Shown piece by piece: positions 44,954 through 52,940 of a stretch of 64,000 nucleotides of DNA (the first letter of the stretch is position 1; every line of letters begins with the position of its first letter). The notes under the pieces were generated by a model. The model had not been told where the DNA came from and did not search any database. It worked only from the letters and a program-made list of their open reading frames with translations. The position numbers and the translations under genes are program-made. The stretch is from contig NZ_CP150170.1 in the NCBI RefSeq assembly GCF_037963865.1, positions 4,712,001 to 4,776,000 of the forward strand, read 5' to 3'. The stretch is from Paenibacillus sp. FSL R10-2734. Lineage in GTDB: Bacteria > Bacillota > Bacilli > Paenibacillales > Paenibacillaceae.

Positions 44954-45150
44954 TAATTAGGGAAAAACTCCCTATAAATAGTCGATATTCGCTATTAATG
45001 AATGGAATTAGGGAATTTCTCCCTATAAATCAGGCTAATTCCTTTGATTTTCATCAAATCAGATAAATTTTAGGGAGATTTTCCCTAATTATCAGTCTAC
45101 CGACCAATAATCTCAGAATTTGAGGGAGAAATTCCCTGCTATGAACGAAT
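44954..45150. repeat. Degenerate tandem repeat family with AGGGAAnnnCTCCCT core
   Basis: Four units spaced roughly 50-60 bases: TAGGGAAAAACTCCCTA, TAGGGAATTTCTCCCTA, TAGGGAGATTTTCCCTA and GAGGGAGAAATTCCCT. Each is a near-perfect hairpin separated by AT-rich spacer. The IS element begins right after the last unit. Confidence 0.75.
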
Positions 45151-45167
45151 TAGTCAATACCCCTGTT

Positions 45168-45427
45168 TTCCCCTTTAAACCAAAGGGTTTTCAATTCCTT
45201 GGGCACAGAGACAAAATGCGAGTCGTCGGCTGGCAATCTGCTATCCGTGGGTTGGTTACCACATATTATGCCTACGTCGAAGGAGCTTCCGCAAACTAAT
45301 TTCGCACGTCAGATCTGGGATCCTGTGCATAGGGAATTCACGGATTCTCCTCGTACCTTTCTCTTTGTCTCCATGCCCCAAGAATTCAAATCTTTTGGGT
45401 ATACTTTTTGTGTTTTTTTCATTTCAC
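45168..45427 (-). ncRNA. Candidate bridge RNA region of the IS element
   Basis: IS110-family recombinases use a structured non-coding RNA from an element end to recognise target and donor. In IS1111-type elements it comes from the right end, downstream of the transposase gene, and this 260-base coding-free stretch is in that place. I have not folded it; the assignment is from position and family knowledge. Confidence 0.4.
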
Positions 45428-46543
45428 CTACGCCATTTTCCGTTCTGCATCTACCGCTATTGACCAGATGAATCCAACTAACTCACGACCTACCGCAGCC
45501 ATAGTTAAATTTCGGTGTTTCCCACGTCTGACTAACTTTAAATACTTGCTGTGTAACCGTTCTTGGGCTTTCCACGACGTTTCATGGACATGAGCACTCT
45601 GACCCTCTAAGCGCACTGCTAAATCTCCTTTAACTGCAGGACGGTGACGGTAACTCCATGCGGACTCCACCAGTGCACGTCGCACACCGGAATTTCCGGT
45701 TTTTGTAAGACTTCCTCTTTTGGTACTTGCTCCCGATGAATACTCCCGTGGCACTAGTCCCAGGTAACTCATGAGCTGAGCCGGTGAACGAAAACGCTCA
45801 AAATTTCCAATCTCGACAACTAAAGTCATAGCCGTCAGCAGGGCAATTCCCCGCAGACCTTGCAACGCTTGAATGACAGGTGCGTATGGACAGATCTGTG
45901 CTTCTTCTCGCATTGCGGCTTCAAGTCGCTTGATTCGCTCCTCCACTTCCCGGAGCTGTTGCAGGGATTCCGCGAAAACTTTTTCTTGAGCTACATTATT
46001 AAACTTCAACATAGACAGCCATTCCCGGTACCTTTTGGTCCAACGTTTTTTCATGCCTTCTGGCTTGTGAATTTGGTGACGCAACAGAAAATGAATGAGC
46101 CGTTGCCGAACCCGATGTAAGTCCTGCCTAGCATCTTCTCGTGCACGAATGAGATCTCTTAAGGCTTCGAGTTCAGGAGTCGGCACATGGATCGCAGTCA
46201 ATTCTCCTGCGCGGTGCAGTTGAGCCAGTTTTTCAGCATCCCGTCGATCGGTTTTTATAGCATCGCCGGGACGCTGTGGCATACGCGAAGGTGCGATTAC
46301 CACGCAGGAAATCCCCATTTTCGTCAGCCAGCGATATAAGTCGTACCCCGTAGGCCCGGCTTCATAGCAGACCTCCAGTGTAATCCCTGTACCTTTGATT
46401 TTCCGAATCATTCGAGCCACAGCATCTGGGGTATGAGATATGGCTCCATAATATCGTGCGGGTTCTCGACCCTCATCTGCAATCGCCACCGCAATTTTTT
46501 CTTTTGATACATCCAAACCTACGTATTTTATGGTATTCTTCAT
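45428..46543 (-). CDS. IS110-family transposase (DEDD recombinase)
   Basis: A 371-residue transposase, full length for the family. The RuvC-like N-terminal domain has YVGLDVSKEKI (first Asp), CYEAGPTGYDL (Glu) and IKTDRRDAEKLAQ (two Asp). The C-terminal Transposase_20 domain carries PAQLMSYLGLVPREYSSG and TKTGNSGVRRALVESAW with the catalytic Ser region. All DEDD residues are present and there is no frameshift, so the element could still move. Confidence 0.92.
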   Translation of the reverse strand: MKNTIKYVGLDVSKEKIAVAIADEGREPARYYGAISHTPDAVARMIRKIKGTGITLEVCYEAGPTGYDLYRWLTKMGISCVVIAPSRMPQRPGDAIKTDRRDAEKLAQLHRAGELTAIHVPTPELEALRDLIRAREDARQDLHRVRQRLIHFLLRHQIHKPEGMKKRWTKRYREWLSMLKFNNVAQEKVFAESLQQLREVEERIKRLEAAMREEAQICPYAPVIQALQGLRGIALLTAMTLVVEIGNFERFRSPAQLMSYLGLVPREYSSGASTKRGSLTKTGNSGVRRALVESAWSYRHRPAVKGDLAVRLEGQSAHVHETSWKAQERLHSKYLKLVRRGKHRNLTMAAVGRELVGFIWSIAVDAERKMA

Positions 46544-46690
46544 ATTAACAGCTCCTTTCGCATGTAGCTCTGAAATGGTTGTCCTTCAACTTCCATTTTA
46601 ACCTACGGTGTGCGAACAGGGGCTGCCTTTCGTTCATCATAACTAATTGTTCAATTGGAGCTAAATTTGAAGGGTCATTGACTGGATTAG

Positions 46691-46735
46691 AAAAAAAGCC
46701 GCTCCCAAGTAATTAAAAACCACTTGTGGAACGGC
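46691..46735 (-). terminator. Terminator of the APH-GNAT gene
   Basis: On the minus strand GCCGTTCC...AAGT pairs with ACTTGGGAGCGGC (two G-U or mismatched positions) followed by TTTTTTT. Confidence 0.7.
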
Positions 46736-46745
46736 CCTTTTCTTT

Positions 46746-48152
46746 TTACACTACCAACTCTCGTACAACTTCAACCTCATCCCTACTTACTTCATCGAAT
46801 CCAAGGGATGTATACAAGTTCGAAGCACATTCGTTCTCTATTCTATGCCCAATAACGATTTTGTCGCAGTGATGTTCGGCTTTTAGATATCGAATCAAGG
46901 CATCCATCCCAGTTCTTCCGAAGCCTCTATTCTGATATTTCTGGTCAATCATATAAGCCATAATCCAATAACTTCCGTCCTCAGGATCTACGGCATATAC
47001 TGTGAACCCTACCAATTCTTCATCTGCATATATAGCCAACGGAGTCATTCCACAATAAGCCGATTCTGCCAACCAGTAAACAACGGGTACAGGAAAAACC
47101 GCTTTTTGCTCATTGGACACCTCTAATTGAGTACACGCATACCAATTTCTTTCAGTGATTGGCTTCAACACGATATGAGAATGAAAGCCATCCCGAATAT
47201 GATCACAGATTCCTTCTAGCTTTGATTTAAGCTGTAGTGCCCAATCAGGACAGGTAGAATCGTCCATATTCTCCAAACTTCGGAGCAACCTAGCGAATCC
47301 ATATAAGTCAGAGAACCTTTGGAACTCAGGCAAAAGCTTGATATATTCATCATCCAGCCGCTTTACTGATCTATACCCACTAATAAACAGATTCATGTTC
47401 TTCTTACTCTCATCATCATTCTGCTTGGATAAATCTCTTAGGGCTGATGTGATATCCATCGCAAACCAATGATACATAGAGTCATCAAAGTCGATCGCAC
47501 TAAATCGAGATTTCTCTTTCATATAAAAGATATTGTCTGTCTCAAAATCAAAATGGATCAGCCCTGTATGTCCTACGCCAAAAGAGAGCTCACTTAACCA
47601 CGCTTCAATTCGTTCATATTCCTTAAGCGCTTTATGCTCCTCAGGGTGCCTTCTTAATACGGATAAAATAAAATGGAGCGAATCGACCCAACTTTTACGA
47701 GATGGTGTGCTCGGAGCATAAGTCTCCGATAAATTATGCAATTGTGCGAGCGTTTGACCCCATTGTTGGAAGTGCAGCTCCGACATCTCTTCAATTGAAA
47801 CGCACTCCCCTAGGGCTTGTTCAAAAACAACCCCGTGATACCTACCATTTCCAGTTGAAAGCGTCTCAATCCAATTCCCTTGCTTGGAGCGTACTGGCGC
47901 TACAGTCTCATACCCCTGTTCCAATAAGTACATCATAAAATCTAGTTCAGCCTGGATATTCTCAGCGGTATTATCCTCTTCGTGAGTAAACCTTAAATAA
48001 TATCGCTTCTCATTCCAATGAAACGTATAAATAAAATTACTGCTGGCCCTGAAGAACTTTAAAGTTCCAGGCTCATGATTCCAATACTTGATCATTTCTT
48101 TGGCAGGTAGATCGTTCTCTGTTCCCCGTACCATGTTCATTAAAGTCATCAT
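46746..48152 (-). CDS. Fusion of aminoglycoside-phosphotransferase-like kinase and GNAT acetyltransferase
   Basis: A 468-residue cytoplasmic two-domain protein. Residues 1 to about 320 form an APH/CotS-type small-molecule kinase: nucleotide-binding region RASSNFIYTFHWNEKRYYLR, catalytic loop LIHFDFETDNIFY (HxDxxxxN) and metal-binding AIDFDD. Residues 325-468 form a GNAT of the spermidine/spermine acetyltransferase (BltD-like) kind: PITERNWYACTQL, YMIDQKYQNRGFGRTGMDAL (CoA pyrophosphate loop) and ENECASNLYTSLGF. Both active sites look complete. The order is opposite to the known AAC(6')-APH(2'') resistance enzyme. GGGAGG (48164-48169) precedes the ATG. The substrate may be an amine-containing antibiotic or a metabolite; open. 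Confidence 0.8.
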   Translation of the reverse strand: MMTLMNMVRGTENDLPAKEMIKYWNHEPGTLKFFRASSNFIYTFHWNEKRYYLRFTHEEDNTAENIQAELDFMMYLLEQGYETVAPVRSKQGNWIETLSTGNGRYHGVVFEQALGECVSIEEMSELHFQQWGQTLAQLHNLSETYAPSTPSRKSWVDSLHFILSVLRRHPEEHKALKEYERIEAWLSELSFGVGHTGLIHFDFETDNIFYMKEKSRFSAIDFDDSMYHWFAMDITSALRDLSKQNDDESKKNMNLFISGYRSVKRLDDEYIKLLPEFQRFSDLYGFARLLRSLENMDDSTCPDWALQLKSKLEGICDHIRDGFHSHIVLKPITERNWYACTQLEVSNEQKAVFPVPVVYWLAESAYCGMTPLAIYADEELVGFTVYAVDPEDGSYWIMAYMIDQKYQNRGFGRTGMDALIRYLKAEHHCDKIVIGHRIENECASNLYTSLGFDEVSRDEVEVVRELVV

Positions 48153-48249
48153 TTCCGATAGTGCCTCCCATAGTCATTGAGAGGTGTTCTTCCCTTACGA
48201 ATACTGACCTCTCTCGGACTTCATTGTGGTGTTGTTCGTACTCAAACAT
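48073..48249 (-). CDS. Upstream ORF 2 of the APH-GNAT leader
   Basis: A 58-codon frame starting MFEYEQHHNEVRERSVF with AAGGAG five bases before its ATG, better than the site of the main gene. It runs past the main start codon and overlaps it by 80 bases. It covers both arms of a hairpin and the main ribosome-binding site, so its translation could control that of the fusion gene. The peptide itself is not recognised. Confidence 0.4.
   Translation of the reverse strand: MFEYEQHHNEVRERSVFVREEHLSMTMGGTIGNDDFNEHGTGNRERSTCQRNDQVLES
48164..48213 (-). promoter_or_regulatory. Alternative hairpins around the APH-GNAT ribosome-binding site
   Basis: In transcript order: arm 1 GAGAGGT (48207-48213), arm 2 ACCTCTC (48179-48185), arm 3 = the ribosome-binding site GGGAGG (48164-48169). 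Arm 2 can pair with arm 1 (seven base pairs) or with arm 3 (six, one G-U), not both. This is the layout of a translational attenuator. Confidence 0.45.
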
Positions 48250-48313
48250 CATCACTCCTTATAAACGGATTAGAGACCCAAAAAAAAAGACGTTGTCGTC
48301 TTTTTATTCTCAT
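48242..48313 (-). CDS. Upstream ORF 1: short basic peptide across a terminator hairpin
   Basis: A 23-codon frame starting MRIKRRQR, located a few bases after the predicted transcription start. Its codons 4-11 cover the terminator stem, and it ends inside the start region of upstream ORF 2. AAAGGGG abuts the ATG, so initiation would be weak or leaderless. Arg/Lys-x-Arg/Lys motifs as in this peptide are known stalling sites for macrolide-bound ribosomes. Coding is a hypothesis. Confidence 0.35.
   Translation of the reverse strand: MRIKRRQRLFFWVSNPFIRSDDV
48280..48306 (-). terminator. Terminator of the nan operon, also inside the APH-GNAT leader
   Basis: On the minus strand AAAAAGACG pairs with CGTCTTTTT around ACAA, followed by further T residues (nine T in all). 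It ends the nan operon and would lie in the 5' leader of a transcript from the promoter at 48324-48352. Confidence 0.85.
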
Positions 48314-48323
48314 CCCCTTTAAC

Positions 48324-48352
48324 ATTATCGGTAAAATATTCTATTTTATCAA
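48324..48352 (-). promoter_or_regulatory. Candidate promoter of the APH-GNAT gene
   Basis: On the minus strand TTGATA (48347-48352) and GATAAT (48324-48329), spacer 17, overlapping the stop of the ROK kinase gene. It would place the nan terminator within the leader. Confidence 0.55.
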
Positions 48353-49353
48353 GAGATTTCGATGGATTCTTCAGTGTAAAAAGAACTGACTGAGACAGCG
48401 TACTCCCAAATCTGTAATGCCGCACCGATCATTCCACAGGAATTGCCATGATAGGCTGTTTCAATTCGAACGTTGTCATGCATCGATAGCATCGTTCTCG
48501 CAGCCACATCTCTTCTTATTCCTTCGAATAATAACTCACCCGCTTCAGCCACTCCACCACCAATAACAATGACCTTAGGGTTAAATATATGAATAAAAGA
48601 AGCGATAGCTGATCCAAGAGCAGCTATTGTTTCTTCCATTACTTCTGTGGCTAGAGGGTCTCCTGCCTTCCATCTCGCTATCACTTCTCGTGAGTCTACG
48701 TTATCAAGAGGCAGGTTGTTTATAGTTAACTTTTCTCCCATTCGACGTGCGATGCTTGTGCCTGAAGCATAATGTTCCAAGCAACCTTTTCCGCCACAAA
48801 CGCAAGCAGGTCCTTTGAAATCTACGGACATATGCCCTAACTCTCCAGCACCACCCCAAGCTCCATGAATGAGACGGCCATCTACGACAATCGCCCCACC
48901 TACACCTGTTCCAAGTGCAAGACAGATAAAATCTTCAACCCCTATACAAGATCCTAAATATTTCTCTGTTAATGCTAGTACATTTACGTCATTATCTACG
49001 ATTACCGGAAGCTGGAACTGAGTCTGAAGCAACGCTTTCAGGGCTGTCCCAGCATACCCAGGAATAAGCTCGGAGGCCGAGCGAATGCTCCCTGTTTCCC
49101 AATCGACTTGCCCTGCTGTTCCTACACCGATCCCTTTAATCTGAACTCCTGTATACTTCGCTGTAACTTCATTCATTAACTTTTGAATAACAAGAATAGC
49201 TCGGTCCACGGTTTTCGTGAACCCAGCCATTGTGCTCAAACTTACTGTATGTAATACATCCCCTTGTGAGGAAACGAGTCCAGCATTAATTTTCGTTCCC
49301 CCGATATCTACTCCGATAGCATATTCCATTAGAGGATCATATCCTTCTAACAC
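48349..49353 (-). CDS. nanK: ROK family sugar kinase, probable N-acetylmannosamine kinase
   Basis: A 334-residue cytoplasmic kinase. The ATP phosphate loop is DIGGTKINAG, the catalytic Asp is in VDNDVNVLAL, and the zinc motif of ROK proteins is CVCGGKGCLEH. Position directly after nanE makes N-acetylmannosamine the likely substrate, giving the 6-phosphate for NanE. The start is a GTG with AAGGAGGT six bases upstream, inside the end of nanE. The specificity is from context. Confidence 0.83.
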   Translation of the reverse strand: MLEGYDPLMEYAIGVDIGGTKINAGLVSSQGDVLHTVSLSTMAGFTKTVDRAILVIQKLMNEVTAKYTGVQIKGIGVGTAGQVDWETGSIRSASELIPGYAGTALKALLQTQFQLPVIVDNDVNVLALTEKYLGSCIGVEDFICLALGTGVGGAIVVDGRLIHGAWGGAGELGHMSVDFKGPACVCGGKGCLEHYASGTSIARRMGEKLTINNLPLDNVDSREVIARWKAGDPLATEVMEETIAALGSAIASFIHIFNPKVIVIGGGVAEAGELLFEGIRRDVAARTMLSMHDNVRIETAYHGNSCGMIGAALQIWEYAVSVSSFYTEESIEIS

Positions 49354-49366
49354 GGACTCACCTCCT

Positions 49367-50053
49367 TCAGTCTTTGCAATCGCTCACGGCTTTGACATAT
49401 CGTGATGTAATTAACTGCGGCCTTGTAATCGCACTACCTACCACGACATAAGAAGCTCCTGCATTCTTAGCTCTCGCTGCATCTTCAGGTATCCAAATAC
49501 GCCCTTCCGCAACGACGGGAATCTTCACGAACTCACATAATTGCTGAATCAAGACAATGTCTGGTCCTTCTTGTTGCGTACTGTAAGGTGTATAGCCCGA
49601 AAGTGTTGTACCAATGAAATCCACACCTAATTCCTCCGCTGCCAGTCCTTCCTCCAAAGTCGATATATCCGCCATTACGAGCACACCCATTTGATGGGCA
49701 TATGCGATTAAAGGCTTAACCGACTCTAAGCGACCTTCCCGATTCGTAACATCTAAAGCAATAATATCCGCTTTTGCGGCGACTATCGCTTTCACTTCTT
49801 CTAGTGTGGGGGTAATAAATATGGCTGATCCGGGAATATCCCGTTTAATAAGTCCAATAACCGGTACATTTACCTCTTCTTTGATCGCTACAATATCTGG
49901 AACCCCATTTGTCCGAATTCCAATAGCTCCTGATTGAACCGCTGCTCTTGCCATTTTTGCCATTGTATCCCCACCATGAAGCGGCTCATGCTCAAGTGCC
50001 TGACATGATACGATCAGACCTTTCATCGGAAAGATATCGCTCATTCGAGTCAT
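49367..50053 (-). CDS. nanE: N-acetylmannosamine-6-phosphate 2-epimerase
   Basis: A 228-residue TIM-barrel enzyme that converts ManNAc-6-P to GlcNAc-6-P. Family blocks are GLIVSCQALEHEPLHGGDTM, IGLIKRDIPGSAIFITPTLE, DIIALDVTNR and VVAEGRIWIPEDAARAKNAG. It starts eight bases after the nanA stop and belongs to the same operon. The product enters amino sugar catabolism through NagA and NagB, not encoded in this window. Confidence 0.92.
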   Translation of the reverse strand: MTRMSDIFPMKGLIVSCQALEHEPLHGGDTMAKMARAAVQSGAIGIRTNGVPDIVAIKEEVNVPVIGLIKRDIPGSAIFITPTLEEVKAIVAAKADIIALDVTNREGRLESVKPLIAYAHQMGVLVMADISTLEEGLAAEELGVDFIGTTLSGYTPYSTQQEGPDIVLIQQLCEFVKIPVVAEGRIWIPEDAARAKNAGASYVVVGSAITRPQLITSRYVKAVSDCKD

Positions 50054-50061
50054 CAGTAACC

Positions 50062-50979
50062 CTATCCCTTCGCTTCAAGAATATATTCTAATATTCTATT
50101 GTTGAGAGCTTCCACCCGATCCTGATCGGAATCTTTGATAGGTAGCAGTGGCATTCTTGGTTTACCCGTTTCAAATCCACGCAAACTCAGTATTGCTTTA
50201 CATGCGCCATATAAAGATGGGAAGGATAATAATTCTACAATGAGATCATTGATGATGAACTGCCATTTTTGCGCTTCAGCCATATCACCATGCACATAAC
50301 ATTGTTCAACTTTTAAGAATAACTCGGGCATTACCCCGTAGGTTCCACCAATCCCACCATCCGCCCCGATACTGCGGCCAGCTAAGTACTGTTCATCCGG
50401 ACCATTCAATACTAGAAACTCATTTCCACCTGCTGCCTTAAACTGCTGAAGCTCAAATGTACTTTCTGCTGATATTTTCACTCCAATCACTTTATCCTGT
50501 TCGGCCATCTTAATGAGCAAGCTCTTCGATAATTGAAAGCCTGTCGTTTGCGGGATATGGTAGATAATAAAAGGAAGCGAAGTACTATCGATGATCGCTT
50601 GCCAATGGCTTTCAACACTGTCCGAAGACAAACGGTAATAGATAGCTGGGACAGCCGATACCGCATGGGCACCTACTAATTCAGCATGCACAGCTAGATC
50701 AACACTGTCTCTTGTAGATGGAGCACCTACATGCGCAATGATCGTAAGCTTATCTCCTACTTCCGCTATAACTGCTTCGAGCATTTGTTTACGCTCTTCT
50801 ACAGATTGCAGCATGCCTTCGCCTGAACTTCCGCCAACATAAAGACCTTTCACACCTGTAGAAGCATAATGACGAGCTAATTTGCGTGCCGCTTCTTTAT
50901 CTATATTCCCCTCAGCATCATAACTGGAGTACAAAGCGATAATAATGCCTTTAAAAGCTTCAAGATTATATGATTTCAT
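50062..50979 (-). CDS. nanA: N-acetylneuraminate lyase
   Basis: A 305-residue class I aldolase (DHDPS/NAL family) that splits sialic acid into ManNAc and pyruvate. The Schiff-base lysine is K168 in VIGVKIS, the catalytic Tyr is Y140 in IIYHIPQTTGFQ, and GGSSGEG (residues 49-55) binds the carboxylate. Neighbouring nanE and a ROK kinase support the sialic acid role over other aldolases. It follows the importer genes by about 60 bases. Confidence 0.92.
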   Translation of the reverse strand: MKSYNLEAFKGIIIALYSSYDAEGNIDKEAARKLARHYASTGVKGLYVGGSSGEGMLQSVEERKQMLEAVIAEVGDKLTIIAHVGAPSTRDSVDLAVHAELVGAHAVSAVPAIYYRLSSDSVESHWQAIIDSTSLPFIIYHIPQTTGFQLSKSLLIKMAEQDKVIGVKISAESTFELQQFKAAGGNEFLVLNGPDEQYLAGRSIGADGGIGGTYGVMPELFLKVEQCYVHGDMAEAQKWQFIINDLIVELLSFPSLYGACKAILSLRGFETGKPRMPLLPIKDSDQDRVEALNNRILEYILEAKG

Positions 50980-51038
50980 AGATAATAGCCCTCCGTCGTT
51001 TATTTCACAATTGTTAATTTTCGTTGTTATAAGAATAT

Positions 51039-51929
51039 TTAACCCTTAACAGCCCCCATGGTGATCCCTTGTGTGAATGCCTTTTGAAACATTAGGAAAA
51101 TTGCAATCATAGGAATAGAAGCTAACGCAGCACCTGCCATAAGCAGTCCATAGTTCGTTGTGAACTCGCCTCGAAGTGTCGCTACCCCAAGTGGCAAGGT
51201 CATCATTGAAGTAGATCTCGTCATGATAAGCTGGCTAAAATAATCGTTCCAAGAAGTGATGAAGGTGAATATCGCCAGAGCACCCACGGCTGGTTTCAAT
51301 AACGGTAAAATGATCGTTCCAAACAATCGAATCTCAGAGCTACCATCGATTTTAGCCGCTTCTATTAGTTCTCCCGGAATCGTTTGAGCGAACTGTTTCA
51401 TCAGGAAGACTCCAAATGGCCAACCAATCGCCGGTAAAATAAGCCCTTTATACGTATTGACCCAACCAAAGTCAGCTAACATCGTAAACAGCGGAACAAG
51501 AATAACTTGCTTAGGCAATGCCATAGCGGCAACAAATAACGTAAAGATAATTCCTCGCCCAGGAAAAGACTTCTTTGCAAGCACATATCCTGCACAAGAG
51601 GATACTATACAAATCGCAGCCATTTCTGCAAAAGCAATAATAAAGCTATTAAACATCCAGCGTTCTACTGGATTCTTGAATAATTCTGTCCAGTTCTGTA
51701 GCGTCGGCTTTAACGGAAACCACTCCGGTGGGATGGTCGTTGCCACTGTTTGAAGTTTAAAGGCCCCTGATACCACCCAATAAAAAGGAAAGATAAAAAA
51801 TATTGTAGCCAAAATCAACAGGATCGTAGCAATTATTTTTGGAATCGTTAATTCTTTTCTCCATGCGCTTACTTTCTTAGATTGGATAATAGGTGCTTTC
51901 AGCTCTAATGGATTCGTCGTATAATTCAT
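51039..51929 (-). CDS. Sialic acid ABC importer permease (MalG type)
   Basis: A 296-residue permease with six helices; the EAA loop reads IPGELIEAAKIDGSSEIRLF and the end QGITMGAVKG. It belongs to the CUT1 family and partners the next permease. The substrate sialic acid is inferred from the operon with nanA, nanE and nanK. No dedicated ATPase is encoded here. Confidence 0.85.
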   Translation of the reverse strand: MNYTTNPLELKAPIIQSKKVSAWRKELTIPKIIATILLILATIFFIFPFYWVVSGAFKLQTVATTIPPEWFPLKPTLQNWTELFKNPVERWMFNSFIIAFAEMAAICIVSSCAGYVLAKKSFPGRGIIFTLFVAAMALPKQVILVPLFTMLADFGWVNTYKGLILPAIGWPFGVFLMKQFAQTIPGELIEAAKIDGSSEIRLFGTIILPLLKPAVGALAIFTFITSWNDYFSQLIMTRSTSMMTLPLGVATLRGEFTTNYGLLMAGAALASIPMIAIFLMFQKAFTQGITMGAVKG

Positions 51930-51941
51930 GATGTCCCCTCC

Positions 51942-52892
51942 TTAATACTCAACATCGCTGCCAAAGTATTTGAATTGAATGATAGAAATAATCCCAATCA
52001 CAATCGCGAGTATGACGCCCATTGCTGACGCATATCCGAAATGACCTAGCATAAAGGCTTGTTCATATACGCCATACATTACGGTTGAAGTGCTATATAC
52101 GGGTCCACCCGAGGTTAGGAGTTGAATCAGTGCAAAGCACTGAAAGGTATTAATCGTAGTAATCACAATAATATATAAGTTCGTTGGCATCAGCATCGGC
52201 CATAATATTTTTCGGAAAATTTGCCAAGGCGTTGCTCGATCAATCTCTGCCGCTTCAATGTAAGAAGTAGGAATGTTACCAATGGATGCCACATATAAAA
52301 TGATCGGTTGCCCTACAGAAGTCGTTATTAAGACCACGATAATTGCAAGTAATGCTGTTCTAGTATCTCCAAGCCATGAAACAGGCTCCATTCCAAACAA
52401 ACCAGTCAAATAATTAAGAATTCCGTAGTTGGGATGGTAAATCCAGCCCCACACGACTGTGATACTTACGACCGAGGATACGGCTGGCAAGTAGAATACA
52501 CCGCGGAAAAATGATCTGGCAAACTCTTTTTTCTTATAGATGTTCATCGAGACAAACAGTGAGAAGATAATAACGATCGGTACAGTAATGAGTACAAGCA
52601 ATAAAGTATTCCCCATAGATTTCATGAAATTATCGTCTTTAATTAATGAAATGTAATTATCGAGGCCAATAAAACTAAAATCTCTCAAAGAGTAATCGAA
52701 GAAACTAATATAGACTCCTTTTACCATCGGATAGGCTACAAATAACAGAAAGAACCCAAATGCTGGAAGTAAGAAAAGATAACTCATCATCCAATCGCGT
52801 ATCACATAACCTTTTATTTTGCGAACTGTTGTCTCCACGACCTTCTCCCCATTTCTCTGATGAAAAATAATGATATTTATAGGTGAGCGCAA
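51942..52892 (-). CDS. Sialic acid ABC importer permease (MalF type)
   Basis: A 316-residue permease with six helices and the EAA loop IPTSYIEAAEIDRATPWQIF. The frame begins MRSPINIIIFHQRNGEKVVE; a GTG at MET/VVETT-level (near 52838) after GGAGAAGG is a likelier start because the first 18 codons lack a ribosome-binding site. It lies 12 bases before the second permease gene. Confidence 0.82.
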   Translation of the reverse strand: MRSPINIIIFHQRNGEKVVETTVRKIKGYVIRDWMMSYLFLLPAFGFFLLFVAYPMVKGVYISFFDYSLRDFSFIGLDNYISLIKDDNFMKSMGNTLLLVLITVPIVIIFSLFVSMNIYKKKEFARSFFRGVFYLPAVSSVVSITVVWGWIYHPNYGILNYLTGLFGMEPVSWLGDTRTALLAIIVVLITTSVGQPIILYVASIGNIPTSYIEAAEIDRATPWQIFRKILWPMLMPTNLYIIVITTINTFQCFALIQLLTSGGPVYSTSTVMYGVYEQAFMLGHFGYASAMGVILAIVIGIISIIQFKYFGSDVEY

Positions 52893-52940
52893 CTTATTTT
52901 TTAAAAAGAATAGAGTGCTTCCCGCACTCTATTCACCTTT

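Larger units (their letters stand above)
45160..46622 (-). mobile_element. IS110-family (IS1111-type) insertion sequence
   Basis: An intact transposase gene with a short upstream and a long downstream non-coding end. Inverted 8-mers CCCCTGTT (45160-45167) and AACAGGGG (46615-46622) lie near the ends, as the subterminal inverted repeats of the IS1111 group do. Outside them ATGAACGAA (45141-45149) and TTCGTTCAT (46629-46637) form another inverted pair, so the true ends may be slightly further out. No target duplication is expected in this family. The downstream end (45168-45427) is about 260 bases and is where IS1111-type elements carry their guide RNA. Confidence 0.75.

Noticed and set aside
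45199..45471. Plus-strand frame at the end of the IS element
   Set aside because: It lies in the non-coding IS end and overlaps the transposase gene; no start signals.
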